Shown: positions 13,844 to 28,170, counted from the stretch's first letter. The stretch: DNA of 64,000 bases from Paramecium octaurelia (GCA_905182995.1 CAJJDP010000042.1:240417-304416); one strand, 5' to 3'. Numbers and translations: made by a program. Notes: generated from the letters alone by a model not told the origin.

Positions 13844-15025
13844 TCAGTTTCTGCTGGCAATAAATTATGCGGTTGTTGATAATTTTTCACTAATGTGTTC
13901 TTAGAGTCTATCAACAATTTCTTATTAAGCAGTTCTACAAGACTAAAAATAAGATATACCTTTCAGCTGTTTAAGTTTCATATATTTATGATTAGACAGC
14001 AAACCATGCTTATTATCCAGCAAGTCTTTCTTCGCTATTTTCCAATTCCAATGTATGAAATTCAATCCATGAAAAAGCATCTTCAATTGTATCCTTTTGT
14101 TCTTGGATTTAAACTTCCAACTATGCCTTTCTTTCAACCAATCTGGTATGTTCATTTGACAAATGAACAGAGAATTCAGCCCAATGAGCAGCTTATCTTT
14201 CTTCAACATCCTAAAAAAGTTTATAGATAGTAAAAATACTGTTTTTGTAGCCTTTTCTTAAACTAATTGTTATCTGATTTCACTCAAAAGTTGGGCAATT
14301 TTGGTCAAAGCCTTTTAATTAACTCCATGTGTAGCAAGTTCTGTCAAAGCTGCAATGACTGGCTAAAATATAATAATTAAATAATACTTATAAGAGAGCA
14401 GAATGTGATGTGTTATCAGAGAGTTTCTTGTGGAGTGTGTCAAATTTGGTCTTGATTTAAGCAAATGAGGCACCTAAACTTAAATGTTAAATAAGTTTGG
14501 CAGCATCATCAATGGCATCAATCACATCATCAATAGCAGCAACTTTAGCAACGAAGGTTTCATGTTATTGATTTCTTGTAGCCTCTTCTCTAGCATAGGT
14601 AGCTTCATTATTTGCAATATCTTGAATTGTAACTCTAATGTCTTCTTCTGAAACAGCAAGAGCTTCAATTGTGTCGTCTCTCAATTATGTATTAGCAGCT
14701 ATTTAATTCTAGTGATACAAGACTTCCTTCTCTAAGTCCTCAACTATCTGAAAATTAAACAAAGCATTACTCTGTTGTTAGTTGTTGTATCCAATTCAAA
14801 AGCATGATCATGATCATTTTAGTCTTAAACGATGCCTGCACCTACAGCATTCAACAACATGTTAACTTCGTTTGCTGGTGTTTATGCTTGAAGATGAGCC
14901 TTTATTGCAGATAATACGACATGTCCGAATGGGTCAGCATTTATTTGAGCTAACGTTGTATGAGTATCAACAAACTTAGCAGCTGTTATTGCTACTATTA
15001 ATGTCAAGATGGCTAGTTTTTACAT
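13844..15025 (-). CDS. Trichocyst matrix protein precursor
   Basis: About 359 residues in five exons (introns 23, 25, 29 and 25 nt). A signal peptide (MQKLAILTLIVAITAAKF) leads to an acidic, Ala-rich helical protein with heptad spacing, as in the trichocyst matrix proteins that crystallise in the secretory organelles of Paramecium. Recognisable pieces are EEDIRVTIQDIANNEA, VAAIDDVIDAIDDAA and the Trp-containing AHWAEFSVHLSNEHTRLVER near the C-terminus, a block these proteins share. Precursors are normally cleaved to 15-20 kDa peptides. Both strands are open at 13943-14209 in the standard code, but only the minus-strand spliced reading gives a family match. Confidence 0.88.
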
Positions 15026-15179
15026 CTATATTTTAATATTGAATTAAAAACGGATCGAATTAACTCATTAAATGTGAGTATTTCCTTCTTTATTTAAATA
15101 AAACTCTTCTCTTATTCTTCACTAAATATTTTTTAAAAATACCTTTTAAATTTTTCACTCCACTCATATCCACCAATCA

Positions 15180-16196
15180 ATGCTGAAACTCAAGACATCC
15201 TAACAAACCAAAAATTAAGCACCCAAGCCTGAGGTAAACTTTAATTTCATTCTTAGAATACCAAAATTGTTAAGAAGGATGACCCAAAGACTTCTAATGA
15301 TCATGATGATGAATAAGAAGAAACCAATCTAGTTGAGGTAGCCAAAAAACCAGAAAAAAAGTATCTCATCAATTTCATTTCTAGATAACCCATTATCTAA
15401 CAAAATACAAATGATGGTTGGTAGCAATCAGATGATCCTAAAGACCTTCCAACTAATGGTATTGGAAAGAAGCCGACTGCCTCATATAAAAAGCAGGATG
15501 AGACTGCCGTTGAAATACGCAATGAAGAGTTTCCCGATATTGCTTCTGTGGATGATATGTCAAAACCATCTAAAAAGTAAAAAAAAATGAATCAACAACC
15601 AAAATAAGACTAACCAATCTAGCCTGCCACTAATAATACAGGGCTATTCACCAATTCTAGTTCTAAACCACAAACCTAAACAACAAATAATGTTTAAACT
15701 AAAAATACACAATCAAACTCTAATTCTGGATCTCTAACATTCACAAATACAAAAAAGTCCGAAAACACAGCCTATTTCTAATAGCAACAATAAGAATAAA
15801 TTAAAAAAATACAATAAGAACCAGCACCCTAGGTATAACCACAAATTTAAGAAACATAAAAATCTAACCCACCTTAAAGATAAGTCAATTTATCAAGAAA
15901 TACAAATGTAGCACCCCCATAAGCTCCCATTGAGTCAGTGAAGCAAGTGAAAGTCGAAGAATCTATCCCCACTTTCACCAACTCTAAAGCTAAGGTATTT
16001 ATTCTTCTTATTTAAGGGCAATCCACCAGTAGTCTCATAATAAGAATAATAAAAATAGTAATAGCAATAGCAATAATAATAGTAACAATAATAATAATAA
16101 TAAAATAATGAGGATGAAGACAGCGATGGTTGGGAGACTGTAGAAAAGAAAAGAAAATCTAAAGGAACATTTTAAAGAAATTAATAAAAAGCATGA
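15180..16196 (+). CDS. Low-complexity Gln/Asn/Pro-rich protein with WETV tail motif
   Basis: About 323 residues with introns 15234-15256 (23 nt) and 15995-16016 (22 nt). Almost the whole protein is disordered: Lys-rich start, acidic patch (DHDDEQEE), NDGWQQSDDP, then a long Pro/Gln/Asn/Thr segment. Near the end, about 16038-16103, an almost pure glutamine tract of some 20 codons is written mainly with TAA and TAG. It is followed by an acidic motif with DSDGWETVEKKRK. Acid-GWETV-KK tails occur in several RNA-binding and adaptor proteins, which hints at a role in RNA or protein assemblies, but I assign no function. Confidence 0.7.
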
Positions 16197-16238
16197 TGAA
16201 ACAATTTAAATAAAATCCATTCAAAAAATTTTAAAAAT

Positions 16239-16649
16239 ATGCTTCTATTTTATCATCCTCTCTCTATTCGAAATTTTACCAAGATCACTAGAAATGTTCC
16301 TTTAGAAACCCTCACAATTCATCTTACCAATTCTTTATAATTAAATGCTATTTGTTATTCTATTTTACAAAGAAATTTATTTCTTATTGGAATTAATAGA
16401 ATTAAGTCTCATAATTATGTTTAATTCAAAGTTAGAAATAAGATTAAGTTTAATAATGTACTCTTCTATCAATTCTAGCTATCCATTAGTACTAATTCAT
16501 ATGCCTCAAAGATTTCAATATATTTTCAGATTTTGGAAAATAGATTGAAATAGAAGTGTTTCCTTTCTAATTTAATCATTAATTTATTATTATTATTATG
16601 TGCGAATATCATATCAAATCAGAATTATTATATGTATTATCTGAAATGA
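16239..16649 (+). CDS. Small open frame, possible hypothetical protein
   Basis: A 136-codon frame from ATG to TGA, starting 42 bp after the previous gene. The product would be Leu, Ile and Asn rich with a hydrophobic C-terminus (NLIINLLLLLCANII). Because only TGA stops translation here, frames this long in AT-rich DNA can arise by chance. No domain is seen and composition does not clearly favour coding. Confidence 0.3.
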
Positions 16650-17018
16650 AGCGCTGTATACATATTCATTCCACTATTTATTAATAAAAATATAACCAAT
16701 TAAAAATTCTGTCATGAACTTTACGTAATTAATAGGATCAATTTAATTTATTATAAAATTTTAATATTTAATTTACCAGTTTAATTTAACACCTTATATT
16801 ATTCTTTCAACCTCTTTGAACTATAGTCAACTTTAAAATATGAATATCTTGAACATGATCGTCCTATCTTTCCATCTGATTTGATTATTCGGATTACTTT
16901 GTTTTTATAACAATGAAAATATATATTATTTTATGGATATTATTGAAGAATGAAAAGACTTGGAAGCATTTGAATAAGTAATAATCATTTTGTTTTTAAT
17001 TCTAAACCAAATAAATAT
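16650..17018. other. Intergenic, no gene seen
   Basis: About 370 bp of AT-rich sequence between a doubtful plus-strand frame and the 3' end of the calcineurin A gene. I see no frame, RNA fold or repeat that I can support. Confidence 0.45.
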
Positions 17019-18716
17019 TCATTTTTTTTTTGAGGATTATCCTGGCTTTTTTATTTAAATTGATTGCTATGGAATTTAAATGTTTGGCATTTTTTCATTA
17101 ATGCTATCAGCTAATTTCATGTAATTAAATTCTTATAAAGCTTAATGATAAGAAAAGTATACCATCAGTAATTGCTTCTTTGCCTTGCAGTAGCAATCCT
17201 TTCGGCAATCTTTTATCTGGGCAGGCTCCTTTTAGCTAAACGATGCTCTCATTTTCTTCTCTGAAAATACAAATATATTTGAAGACCTTAGAGTTTTTTG
17301 CATTTTCATCATAGTAGCAACAAATTTCAGTCTAGATCTAAGCTTTTCTTTTCCACTTCTGGAGAGTTACTTTTGAAGTGATTTATTTTTTTCATAAGTT
17401 TTTGATTATTCAGATTGAGTGATTTGTTTAAATTTTTCAATATCTTATTAGTTAATTATATCATTTTCGCTTTCTTGGTCTTAATCTTCATGTTTTAATA
17501 GCATATATAGCATTTCAGTAACTAAATTGAAGGATTTTTAAATTACCCTTTTCTGTTACAAATGGTATTGACCAAGAAAAGACATCCATAAAATTTGGTA
17601 ATAAGTATGGATGAGGTGTATCTTTGAATTATTAGATATTTAGTGTGTTATTTTCAAATTTGATTACAGCTCCTTTATTTTTATAGACATCGCAATAATT
17701 GGGAGCTGAAAAGATGGTAATGACCACTGGAAAATCTTGGCTCCCTTTCCATCTGTGCATTTTATACCCTTCCAATTAAGCTTCATGAGCTCTAATTACA
17801 GATATGAGGTTATTCCTTTGTAGAAATCTATGCACAGCTTCAACTCCAAAAAACCAAGAACATCCTCTAACTTCATTTCCTTTCCATCCATTTTCTAATG
17901 ATCCTTAATCATTATCAACTGGATCGCTCCATAAAATATCACAAAATAGTCCGCTTCTAGGTGGTTCATGGTATCTATCAATTTTTTTTATATCCTCAAG
18001 CTAAAATCGGAAATACAGAACCTCGTTACCGTTTTTAAATCTGGAGAGATACCTCCATGGATAGCTAGAAACTTGTTATTCACTACACAGGCGAGGGGAA
18101 AGAGATCGAAGGAGTCCATCAGTAAATCGTAGGTTTCTTGGTCATACTTATAGAGGCCTTGATGAGAGGGTTTTTTTTTGTATACATTCGTCCTTAAAAT
18201 TGAAGAAGCTTGTAAGCTGTCTACATTCATGGTTTCCTCTTAGGAAAAAAACAGAATTTGGAAAGTTGATCTTAATTGCATATGCCAGAACGACCACTTC
18301 TATTGAAAATGAGCCTCTGTCGACAAAATCGCCCAAAAATAAATATTTAGTTGTTTCAATATTGCCTCCAACATCAAACATCTTAACCAAATCATAATAT
18401 TGGCCATGAATGTCGCCTACAACAGTTAATGGATCATGCAAATATATGAGATTTCCCTCATTTTCTGTTGTGTTAAACAAATATTACTTAATATTTTATT
18501 GCATTCTGTAACTAATTTAATGAGATCTTCCTTTGCAATTCTCCCTTCTTTAGATAGATGATCCAATAATATTCTCCAATCAGGTTTATCTGAATAATGA
18601 AACCTTGTACTTTTCAGTTTGTCTGGAAACATGAGCTAATTGGAGAGAGGACGATGAGGAGGTGGCTTCAGAGTTTTCACAACACGATCTTTGGATGGAT
18701 CCCTTAATAATTCCAT
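17019..18716 (-). CDS. CNA: Calcineurin A, Ca2+/calmodulin-dependent protein phosphatase catalytic subunit
   Basis: About 514 residues in seven exons (introns 23, 28, 29, 25, 26 and 22 nt), an exact multiple of three. The PPP core is complete: [35 protein letters not shown], then [10 protein letters not shown], a block with DPVDND, VIRAHEAQLEGYKMH and [10 protein letters not shown]. These supply the two-metal site. The C-terminal half carries the calcineurin-specific parts: the helix that binds calcineurin B, a basic calmodulin-binding segment ([14 protein letters not shown]) and the region that in relatives holds the autoinhibitory element (ESIVQLKGACP). Calcineurin dephosphorylates targets after Ca2+ signals; in Paramecium it has been linked to exocytosis. 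The start is supported by a basic, Pro-rich N-terminus. Confidence 0.95.
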
Positions 18717-18741
18717 AATAATAATAATAATAATAATAAAA
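18717..18741. repeat. TAA/ATT trinucleotide microsatellite
   Basis: Short run of repeated AAT units on the plus strand, directly upstream of the calcineurin A start codon. It fills much of the 75-bp gap between that gene and the end of its upstream neighbour, so it lies in the calcineurin promoter or 5' leader. Confidence 0.8.
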
Positions 18742-18791
18742 TAAATAAATAATCAAGCAAATTGTGAATAAATTATATACAACAAAAGTGA

Positions 18792-20503
18792 TCATAATTT
18801 AAAGACTTTTTGGCTCCTCACCGTAGGTAGAGTGCTTTATTCTGATTACATTTTCCTTTCTCTTGGTCTATTGGTTCTTGAACCAATAGAAGATTTCAAA
18901 TCTCTTAAAATATTATAAAAAATACCTTGAATTAGCTTTTTGTGTTTTTAATTTTTCATAATTTATTCCAATTTCATTTTGTTGATCTCTGCCCACAACA
19001 TTATTTTTAAATAAGGACAAATTAAATTAATCTACTGGACTTTTTATCCCTTTTAAAGTGTTTTCTTAGGAACTTTTAGATGTTTGTTAATTAACAATTT
19101 TTGGTAACTCTTCAGGTTCTTCAAAATAGGCTTATGCCAATTGTTCAAATATTTTAGTTGAATTGATTCTATTTGCATATGAATATAAGGTTACTTTATA
19201 ATTCCCAATTAAATATTAGTTTACTGACTCAATCTCTTGAATCTATCATAATTGAATCCCTTGCCTTTATCCAGCTCTTTGATTGGCTTATCTTCTGCTT
19301 TCATTTAGACATTTTGGTTAATTGAGGAATTCATTTATTGAGTAAGACTAAGATATTCATTCCTTGCCATTCTCAGTGCAGGATTGCTCATATTTTATAA
19401 ATCCACAGTATTTAATCTGGTGCCTTCTTTGATTCTACCCTCATGAATAACTACAATTCCTGGTTATAAATTCATATTCTCTACAACTAAAGGAGCTATC
19501 TAATTAAATTTGAATGTATCCTTTTCTTTATCCTTCTCCTCATCAGTTTTCTTATTATTCCAAGGAACCTTATTGTATTTCTTTTTTGGATTTACTTTCG
19601 TGGCTTGATCTTCTTCAAATTTGGATCTTAAAAATTATTGAATTGTACGCCAAAGTTGAAGCAGGAAGTGGCAATTTAGTTCCTTTAGCTGGATTTACAG
19701 ATATCAGCTTGCCGTCATAATCATATGTATATTATTTAGATTTCTTATCTTTTGCCATCAATTCATATTTTAATTATTCTTCTTTTTCTTCTTTCAACTT
19801 TCTTCTTTTTTCTGCTTCATTCAATTCTAATTTCTCTTTTGTTTGTCTTTCCTTTTCATTTCTCAATTACTCTTCTGTTATACTAATATCTAATGGGTCA
19901 ACTAAATCTATAGGCATAGGATCCAACTATTTCTTTTCTTTAATTAGCGATGTTTAATCCTAAGTTTACTTAATTCAATTACTTAAATTCTAGACTTTGC
20001 AAATGTTCTTGGACTTGATGTTTAACAAGTACCAGGTCTATTTTCAGGTTTAATCTCCATATTAATTTTAGATGTCAGCCATTATTCATGTTAGATGTGT
20101 AACTTAAATTAAATAAATTATGTACAGGTTCGAAGTCCTCTTCCAACCCACCACTTTGAACGTCTTTGATAGGGTTTTCAGGTTTATAGAAGGCCTGTGC
20201 TAAAGGCATAACCAAAAGATTTAATGAATTCGAAGCAGAGACAGTAGGCAACTTCCTTAGGATTTCATTTTCTTATGCTTTATCTATGACTTTCTTGATT
20301 AAGCGATAAAACAGCTCTTTAATATGGAGCTCCCCTTCTACTTAGAAAACTTAAGTAGATTGAGGATCCATAGCTGTATAATACTCGTGACAATTCATTT
20401 TAGCCATGTCTATTTACTCCAATTCTACATCTGACTGAGTATTTGATTATTCAGCAATACTTGAAAGATCAACTTGGGAAGTTTTGTAATTATTTTATTT
20501 CAT
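18792..20503 (-). CDS. Uncharacterised protein with central coiled coil
   Basis: About 528 residues after five introns (23, 23, 22, 35 and 22 nt); total coding length is an exact multiple of three. The middle is a charged heptad region (ITEEQLRNEKERQTKEKLEL). It leads into a Pro/Gly segment (YDYDGKLISVNPAKGTKLP) and then IVVIHEGRIKEGTRLN. I recognise no family. The first ATG lies only 23 bp from the start of the divergent gene at 20527. A second Met at 20407 (MAKMNC) would give a more normal spacing, so the true start may be there. The C-terminal exon contains a perfect 22-bp palindrome at 18868-18889 inside coding sequence. Confidence 0.65.
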
Positions 20504-20526
20504 ATATAAATTAATATTTAACGATT

Positions 20527-20991
20527 ATGCTCAAATAGCAACCCTAATCAGCAAAGAGTGGAAATGCTATCAAACAAAAAAAAGAAACACTAGAAAGATT
20601 TGCTTATTGTAATAGTTAATAATTGTTCTAAAATAATATTTTTGATTTGAGGTAATTTATAAAATAGAATTACGAAAAATATTGTGAATTATTGGAGAGA
20701 GTTGAAAGTACTAAATTAATTGTGAAATCAAAAAAAGAGAACTTGGAATAGTTGAGGAGCAAATTTGAACAAAAATCAAACAAACCAAGAGCCAATCTCT
20801 GTGTATTGGATGAACTATCGTAATTAAAAAGATAGATAGAAATTAAACAATCTGCAAACAATGAGTTGAAATCTTAATTAGAACAAATGAATTAATGGAC
20901 TAAAAAACAGGACTTCTTTTAAGAATATTAAGAAATTTGTAAATAAGTTGACGATTTAAGAATATAAAATGATTAATTATTAAAAGCATGA
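20527..20991 (+). CDS. Small coiled-coil protein
   Basis: A 154-residue intronless frame from ATG to TGA. After a short Gln/Lys-rich start the product is a continuous charged helix with heptad character (NYEKYCELLERVEST, KKENLEQLRSKFEQK, LKRQIEIKQSANNELKSQ). No family assigned. It is transcribed away from the gene at 18792-20503, leaving at most 120 bp for both promoters, and lies about 40 bp upstream of the trichocyst matrix gene. Confidence 0.6.
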
Positions 20992-21030
20992 ATAATGTGC
21001 CCGTTTTTGACAATATTAAAAATTAAAATT

Positions 21031-22161
21031 ATGAGAGCTCTTACCATAATTTGCTTAGTGGCTGCCGTATTTGCTTTAGATACAAACAAATTTGCTGTCC
21101 TTCTTTAGGCAGGAACAAGAGGAAATGATGCTGTCGAATCAGTATACAACCTTTTGCGAGATCTTAAAACAGAGAATGTTAATGTCCAAGCTGCTGCCGA
21201 TAAAAAGAATAACACAGACGAAGGTACCTTTTTAAATATATATTTTAATAGAAATCTTCGCTTAAGTTATTGGTGACTTAACAAATGTTGCTACACTTAA
21301 CAAATAATAATGGGAAGCTTTAGGTGCTGTCAGAACAGATGTTGAAGCCTAAGTCAGAGTATATACTCTTTAAATAATCTTAGGATGGATATTCATGGTT
21401 AGCTTGGGCTGAATCAAGACTTGCTGAAATCGAAAGAAGAAATGCTTAACTTTAAGACTAAAGATGTTGGGCAAATGGACTTTTTGTTAAGTCTCTTGCT
21501 GATCACGCTGATGCTATTGGTGTTGTGTAACTTTTGGAATAAGATGTTGCTGGTTTTCTCACTAATAATGCTGGAGTCGAACTTGTCGAAAAAGCTTAAA
21601 CCATTGCTGATAAATTATCTGCATACAGTCACCTTTTCTAATAAGATGCCATTTAAAAATTCCAATCCCTCGCCGAAGTGAAAAGAGATGGAACCACTGG
21701 AGAATAAGTTCTTGCTATCTTACAAGACTTACAAGCTGAATTAGAATCCACCCTTGCAACACTCTAAGAATAAGAAATCCATGCTGCTTTCGCACTTGCT
21801 AAATATGTCTCAGACACCAATGCTGAAGTCGCCTGGTTAAATTCTGAACACGAAAGAAGAACCTCACTTGTTGAGAAATTAGAAACAGTATCAATTAACA
21901 TCTATTTCCAAAGTAACTCCCAGCCGTCCTTGCTTAATAAGCCAAAGCACTCAAATTGTGGAAGGATTCTTTGAATGCAGTTGCCGGAGCTACTGCTGAT
22001 TTGGAAGAAAAGAGAGAATTCTATGCTTCCGAAACTGCTAGAAGATAAGGTATCATTCTATTTCATTTCTAGAGGAAAACGCTATTATCGATGTTGTCAT
22101 TCAACTCTTCAAAGATTAAGTCAGATCATTGGCCTCATAAACTTCCCTTGGAAGAAAGTGA
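21031..22161 (+). CDS. Trichocyst matrix protein precursor
   Basis: About 342 residues in five exons (introns 28, 25, 26 and 23 nt). Signal peptide MRALTIICLVAAVFAL is followed by an acidic, Ala-rich, heptad-containing protein. Family-like segments include WLAWAESRLAEIERR, DTNAEVAWLNSEHERR, KALKLWKDSLNAVAGA and EFYASETARRQEENAIID. These match the organisation of trichocyst matrix proteins, which are cleaved and packed into the crystalline trichocyst core. It is a divergent relative of the gene at 13844-15025, on the opposite strand about 6 kb away. It uses more C-ending codons (GCC, ACC, CTC) than its neighbours, as expected for a highly expressed gene. Confidence 0.9.
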
Positions 22162-22413
22162 GCTGTTCACATTAATAATAATAATATAAATAAATTTATT
22201 TTAATTCCTCACTCCAACTCAAATTACTCCAAAAACTTAATCTGAATTTCTAAATAGAATTTTAGATTATTTAATTTATTATTCAAACTTCTAATTTTTG
22301 AAGAAGTTATTTTCTTTTTGTTCAAGAATAAATTTTCTGAATATATGATGAACGTTTTCTCAAATCAGAATAGGAGTGTACATTATTTTAAATAAAATTT
22401 CAATAAATTTAAT

Positions 22414-23137
22414 TCATTTATGTAGGTTTTCATGACTAAATACATATCTCGCAATCAGGCTAAGAATATTTTATTATTTATACTCCTGGTCTAAAGAAAA
22501 GCAATAATTCATTATATGTTAATGTTCTACCTCCAACTCGGGGTCTGGCAAATAAGGAATGTCATTAAATATTTGGTTGCTATCTATATTTATCTTAAAT
22601 TATACAATTGTAAACTCCGTGGAAGTAACCTAATGAGGATCCAAATCCAATCGTAATTAATTAAAATTTAATAGGATTTCTATACATTTTTAGCAAATAA
22701 GCTATTATAATAGAACCAGAAAGAAATAAAATTTATGGAACAAATAAATGTTGATACTTAATATCTCTAACGATATTTCTTGTCTCTAATTTTTATTTGG
22801 TATTGATGGGCAATTTTGTGCATTTTTACCAAAAATTAAATTTTTTATTTTAGCATTCTTCCCTTCTTTATTTTAAAAAGTCACTGCTATTCAACTGTTT
22901 CCTTGACTTATAATGTTGCTTCATATAATCAAAATATGTGTCACACTATTCAGATGGCAATTATCCCTTGAATAATACATCTCTGTAAATATAATCATCT
23001 TCGTTTAATTTTTAATTTTGAATGTTATTCAGGGTTAGTGTTGTTTATCTTAAAGCTTGATAGGCAATGTATTTCTAGTAAATTATTTCATTTTTCCAGG
23101 CTTCTGGGATATCAACATCATAAGGATTTGTAATCAT
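22414..23137 (-). CDS. Small protein with one membrane helix, unknown
   Basis: About 233 residues with one 22-nt intron near 22590-22615 that joins two frames. The N-terminal part is hydrophilic with scattered Cys (FKGQLPSEQCDTYFDYMK, RREECQNKK). A hydrophobic helix (ILFLSGSIIIAYLL) and a Gly-rich stretch (ITIGFGSSLGYFHG) follow, then an acidic tail (IPYLPDPELEVE). The arrangement of Cys, helix and Gly-rich segment recalls small mitochondrial inner-membrane proteins, but that is only an impression. The start is the first Met after an upstream in-frame TGA. Confidence 0.55.
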
Positions 23138-23735
23138 GAATAATTTAATAATCAAATTAATTAAAGTTTGAAAAAATATATTCTTTAATTCATTATTTGT
23201 TTGCCTCTAATAGTTTAGAATACATGTTTTTAAATTACTCAAATTAGCAATCAGATTTCAAATGACATCTGCTAAGCTAATGGTTTACATATTTCGACAA
23301 TTTGGAATTTGATCCTTAATTAATCTTTTAAGGAGTCCTTATTTATGCTTATACAGATTAGTTTTATCCTTCCAAAAACTGATGCGATTATTTCATTAAT
23401 TCTAAAGTTACTTGTTTATTGATATACATAAATACTCAATGCTCATAAGCTTTGAGTCTTTGAAATTTAAAAATTGGATGTATTAGTTTTAAAAATGGAA
23501 ATCTTTTTTGATTCTAAATCAACACTATCATAAAGTAGTGAATATAAAATGACATAAAAAGAGATATCATTCGAAAGTAAGCTTCTTAGAACTTTGCATT
23601 GATCTTGTAGTAAGAATGAAAAGTAATATTTCCAAAATATGCCATTAGTTTTATTAATTAATAAGTGATATTTCTTTTCCTAATCTTTTAATTAATAATT
23701 ATTAATCTTGGAACTTTTCTCATAAACTAAAATGT
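23138..23735 (-). other. Coding-like stretch with in-frame TGAs, unresolved
   Basis: Upstream of the small membrane protein gene the minus strand remains protein-like. A frame reading YHLLINKTNGIFWKYY and then CKVLRSLLSNDISF runs to TGA at 23443. The same frame continues beyond it as NFRINEIIASVFGRIKL until another TGA. A 35-nt intron could link it to an ATG at about 23716. It could be a separate short gene, a 5' part of the next gene with introns I cannot place, or a decaying copy. Confidence 0.3.
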
Positions 23736-24724
23736 TTAATATATAAAGTAATGAGCAAGGATAAGAAGAAATACTTTCAAAGATAAGTCAACTTTAATTA
23801 ATCGAAAGTACTCAAAAATATTAAATAATTTTAGCTGATGATGACAATTCTAGGCAAGGCAGCCCTGCTTTGGACTCAAGACTCTTGGAAGTAATTCGAG
23901 AGTTACCGCAACATTTAAAACACAAGTTGGACAGCTTAATCCCTAAAACAAATTATCAACTGATTAAACAAAATGATGATAGCATTTATTATGGAATCAT
24001 GGAGAATTTATAAAAATAGGGAGAAGGAATATAAATATGGCCGAAAGCAGGAAATTTATTGGAAGGGTATAGAATATTCAATATATTTAGATAATGGGCA
24101 AATGATTAATTAGAGGGATATTGTAGAATGAATTACGCAAATGGAGACAGGTATTAGATATTTGTATTTTAAATTAGTTTTGAATGTTAATTCTCATAGG
24201 GGAAAACTAATGGGTACGGAATATTTAAATCACAAAAGAAAATAGTTAAAGGTAAAATTATGAATTATTTTATAGGACTTTGGATTGATAATACAATATA
24301 GGGGGAAGGTTAAGAAATCAAAAGCGATGGAACAAAATATTTTGGTTAATTTTAAAATGGTAAAAAAGAGGGTAGAGGAATCCTAATTTTAAATGACGGC
24401 TGCAAGTATGAAAATATATATTGTTTAGATATGAAGGTTAGTTCAAAAACAATGCATTTAATGGGGAAGGAACCTTTATATGGAATGATGGCTCATATTA
24501 CACAGGAACATTTACAAAAGGGTAAATTTTCGGATTTGGCTAGTATATGAATGGCAATGGCATTCAAATGATTGGGCAAGTAATATAGATAGTAATAATT
24601 ATAGTTTACAGAATTGAAACAGCCGAGAGAAAGTTATAAAGAAAAAAATTAGCATTTATAAACTATAGTCTTTGTTAATTAGTACAACTAATCTTTGATG
24701 ATTGAAAAGATTCGTACTCTCTGA
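23732..24724 (+). CDS. MORN-repeat protein
   Basis: About 289 residues after five introns (24, 27, 24, 23 and 25 nt), multiple of three. The N-terminal 85 residues are unrelated (DDDNSRQGSPALDSRLLEV). About six MORN repeats follow, recognisable by the G-x-G rhythm: IYYGIMENLQKQGEGIQIW, NDQLEGYCRMNYANGD, KTNGYGIF, TIQGEGQEIKSDG, KKEGRGILILNDG and NAFNGEGTFIWNDGS. MORN repeats form an extended beta-sheet that binds lipids or proteins and are common in proteins of the ciliate cortex, basal bodies and flagella. The start is ATG 23732; a second ATG at 23751 is in the wrong frame. Confidence 0.82.
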
Positions 24725-25008
24725 TGTTGATGGATATATATATAATTTTTTATTTAATAAGTACTCCTATTGTAAATTATAATAACCCAAAAACTTCTTT
24801 TTTGAACTTTATTAAAAATAAAAAAAATGTTAAAAGCAGCAATCTAAACACAATTTGTTTTCAGAATAACAGAAAATTAATTATTAATTATTGTTGCTTA
24901 AATCAAATAATTAAGAGGAGGAAGGTTTATTTTAATTTGTAGTGAACTACATTTGACAACCAGAAATATCCTTACTGAAATAGCCAAATTTTTATTATCA
25001 TTATTTTT
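24725..25008. other. AT-rich spacer, no gene seen
   Basis: About 280 bp after the MORN gene. A 72-codon frame is present but its composition (Asn, Lys, Ile) is what AT-rich DNA gives by chance. Confidence 0.4.
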
Positions 25009-25428
25009 ATAAATGATGAATTAGAAGAGGAATTGGCCTAAGTCTCCTTTTAGAATGGAGTTAAATTTAAGGTGCTTTTAAAGTAGTAATAATTTATTAC
25101 AATGTATAGCTGATTGCTGACTAAAATGGTTAGAAGCTGAAGTTATTTATTTAAACCTAATAACTTGTGAAGTTTTAAAGAATAGGTAATGTTAATCCTG
25201 CTGAAAATTAAACAAATGCTATTATTTATCAATAGCTAAATGATTTTCAGGCAAATTGATCAAGCAATAGATTTAATTGATACATTACTTTGAAGATTTA
25301 TTAACATTAAATGATGAATTGAAAAAATACAAGGCTTAATGCATTCATTTCTCTATTGCTGCTGTTACAAAATAAAATAAAGTATTGAATGTTGTCCAAT
25401 AAGCTTTTGGTCTATGTAATTAACTATG
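25009..25428 (+). pseudogene. Decayed coding sequence, unknown family
   Basis: Short protein-like pieces follow each other in order but in different frames: DELEEELAQVSFQNG, then NPAENQTNAIIYQQLNDFQ, then IDQAIDLIDTLL, then EDLLTLNDELKKYKAQ and IAAVTKQNKVLNVVQQAF. Frame changes occur without usable GT...AG introns; one looks like a single extra T near 25291. This is what a gene with small deleterious indels looks like. The pieces are acidic and helical and recall trichocyst matrix proteins, two of which lie in this window, but no diagnostic block is present. Confidence 0.4.
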
Positions 25429-25601
25429 ATTACATAATAGTTATTAATAACTCAAGGGCTCATTTTGTTATAATTCAGATAAAATGAATCTAATCCAATT
25501 TGTTTTAATTTTGATTCATAATATTCTAATCCAAGTCATTGGAGATATAAAACTATTTACAATTTTTGTTTATTGAAATTTATAAAATTTTAATTAAATT
25601 A

Positions 25602-28098
<2,497 letters not shown>

Positions 28099-28170
28099 AT
28101 CCTCAAATGTAAATTTTATCAAACTCTCAATAATAAATTAATATTATTACTCTCTTTTTATCTTAAATTA

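Noticed and set aside
13895..14230. Plus-strand frame of 111 codons
   Set aside because: It is the antisense shadow of the C-terminal exons of the trichocyst matrix protein, whose minus-strand spliced reading has a clear family match.
18868..18889. Perfect 22-bp palindrome as a regulatory site or terminator
   Set aside because: It lies inside the last exon of the minus-strand gene at 18792-20503, encoding an ordinary Ser/Arg-rich stretch, and has almost no loop.
22590..22700. Mic10-like Gly-rich membrane segment in the small protein
   Set aside because: The apparent GxGxxxG...C pattern depends on reading through what is better explained as a 22-nt intron; after splicing the Cys is lost.
24724..24942. 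72-codon plus-strand frame
   Set aside because: Composition is that of random AT-rich DNA (Asn, Ile, Lys, Tyr) and there is no motif or conserved neighbour context.
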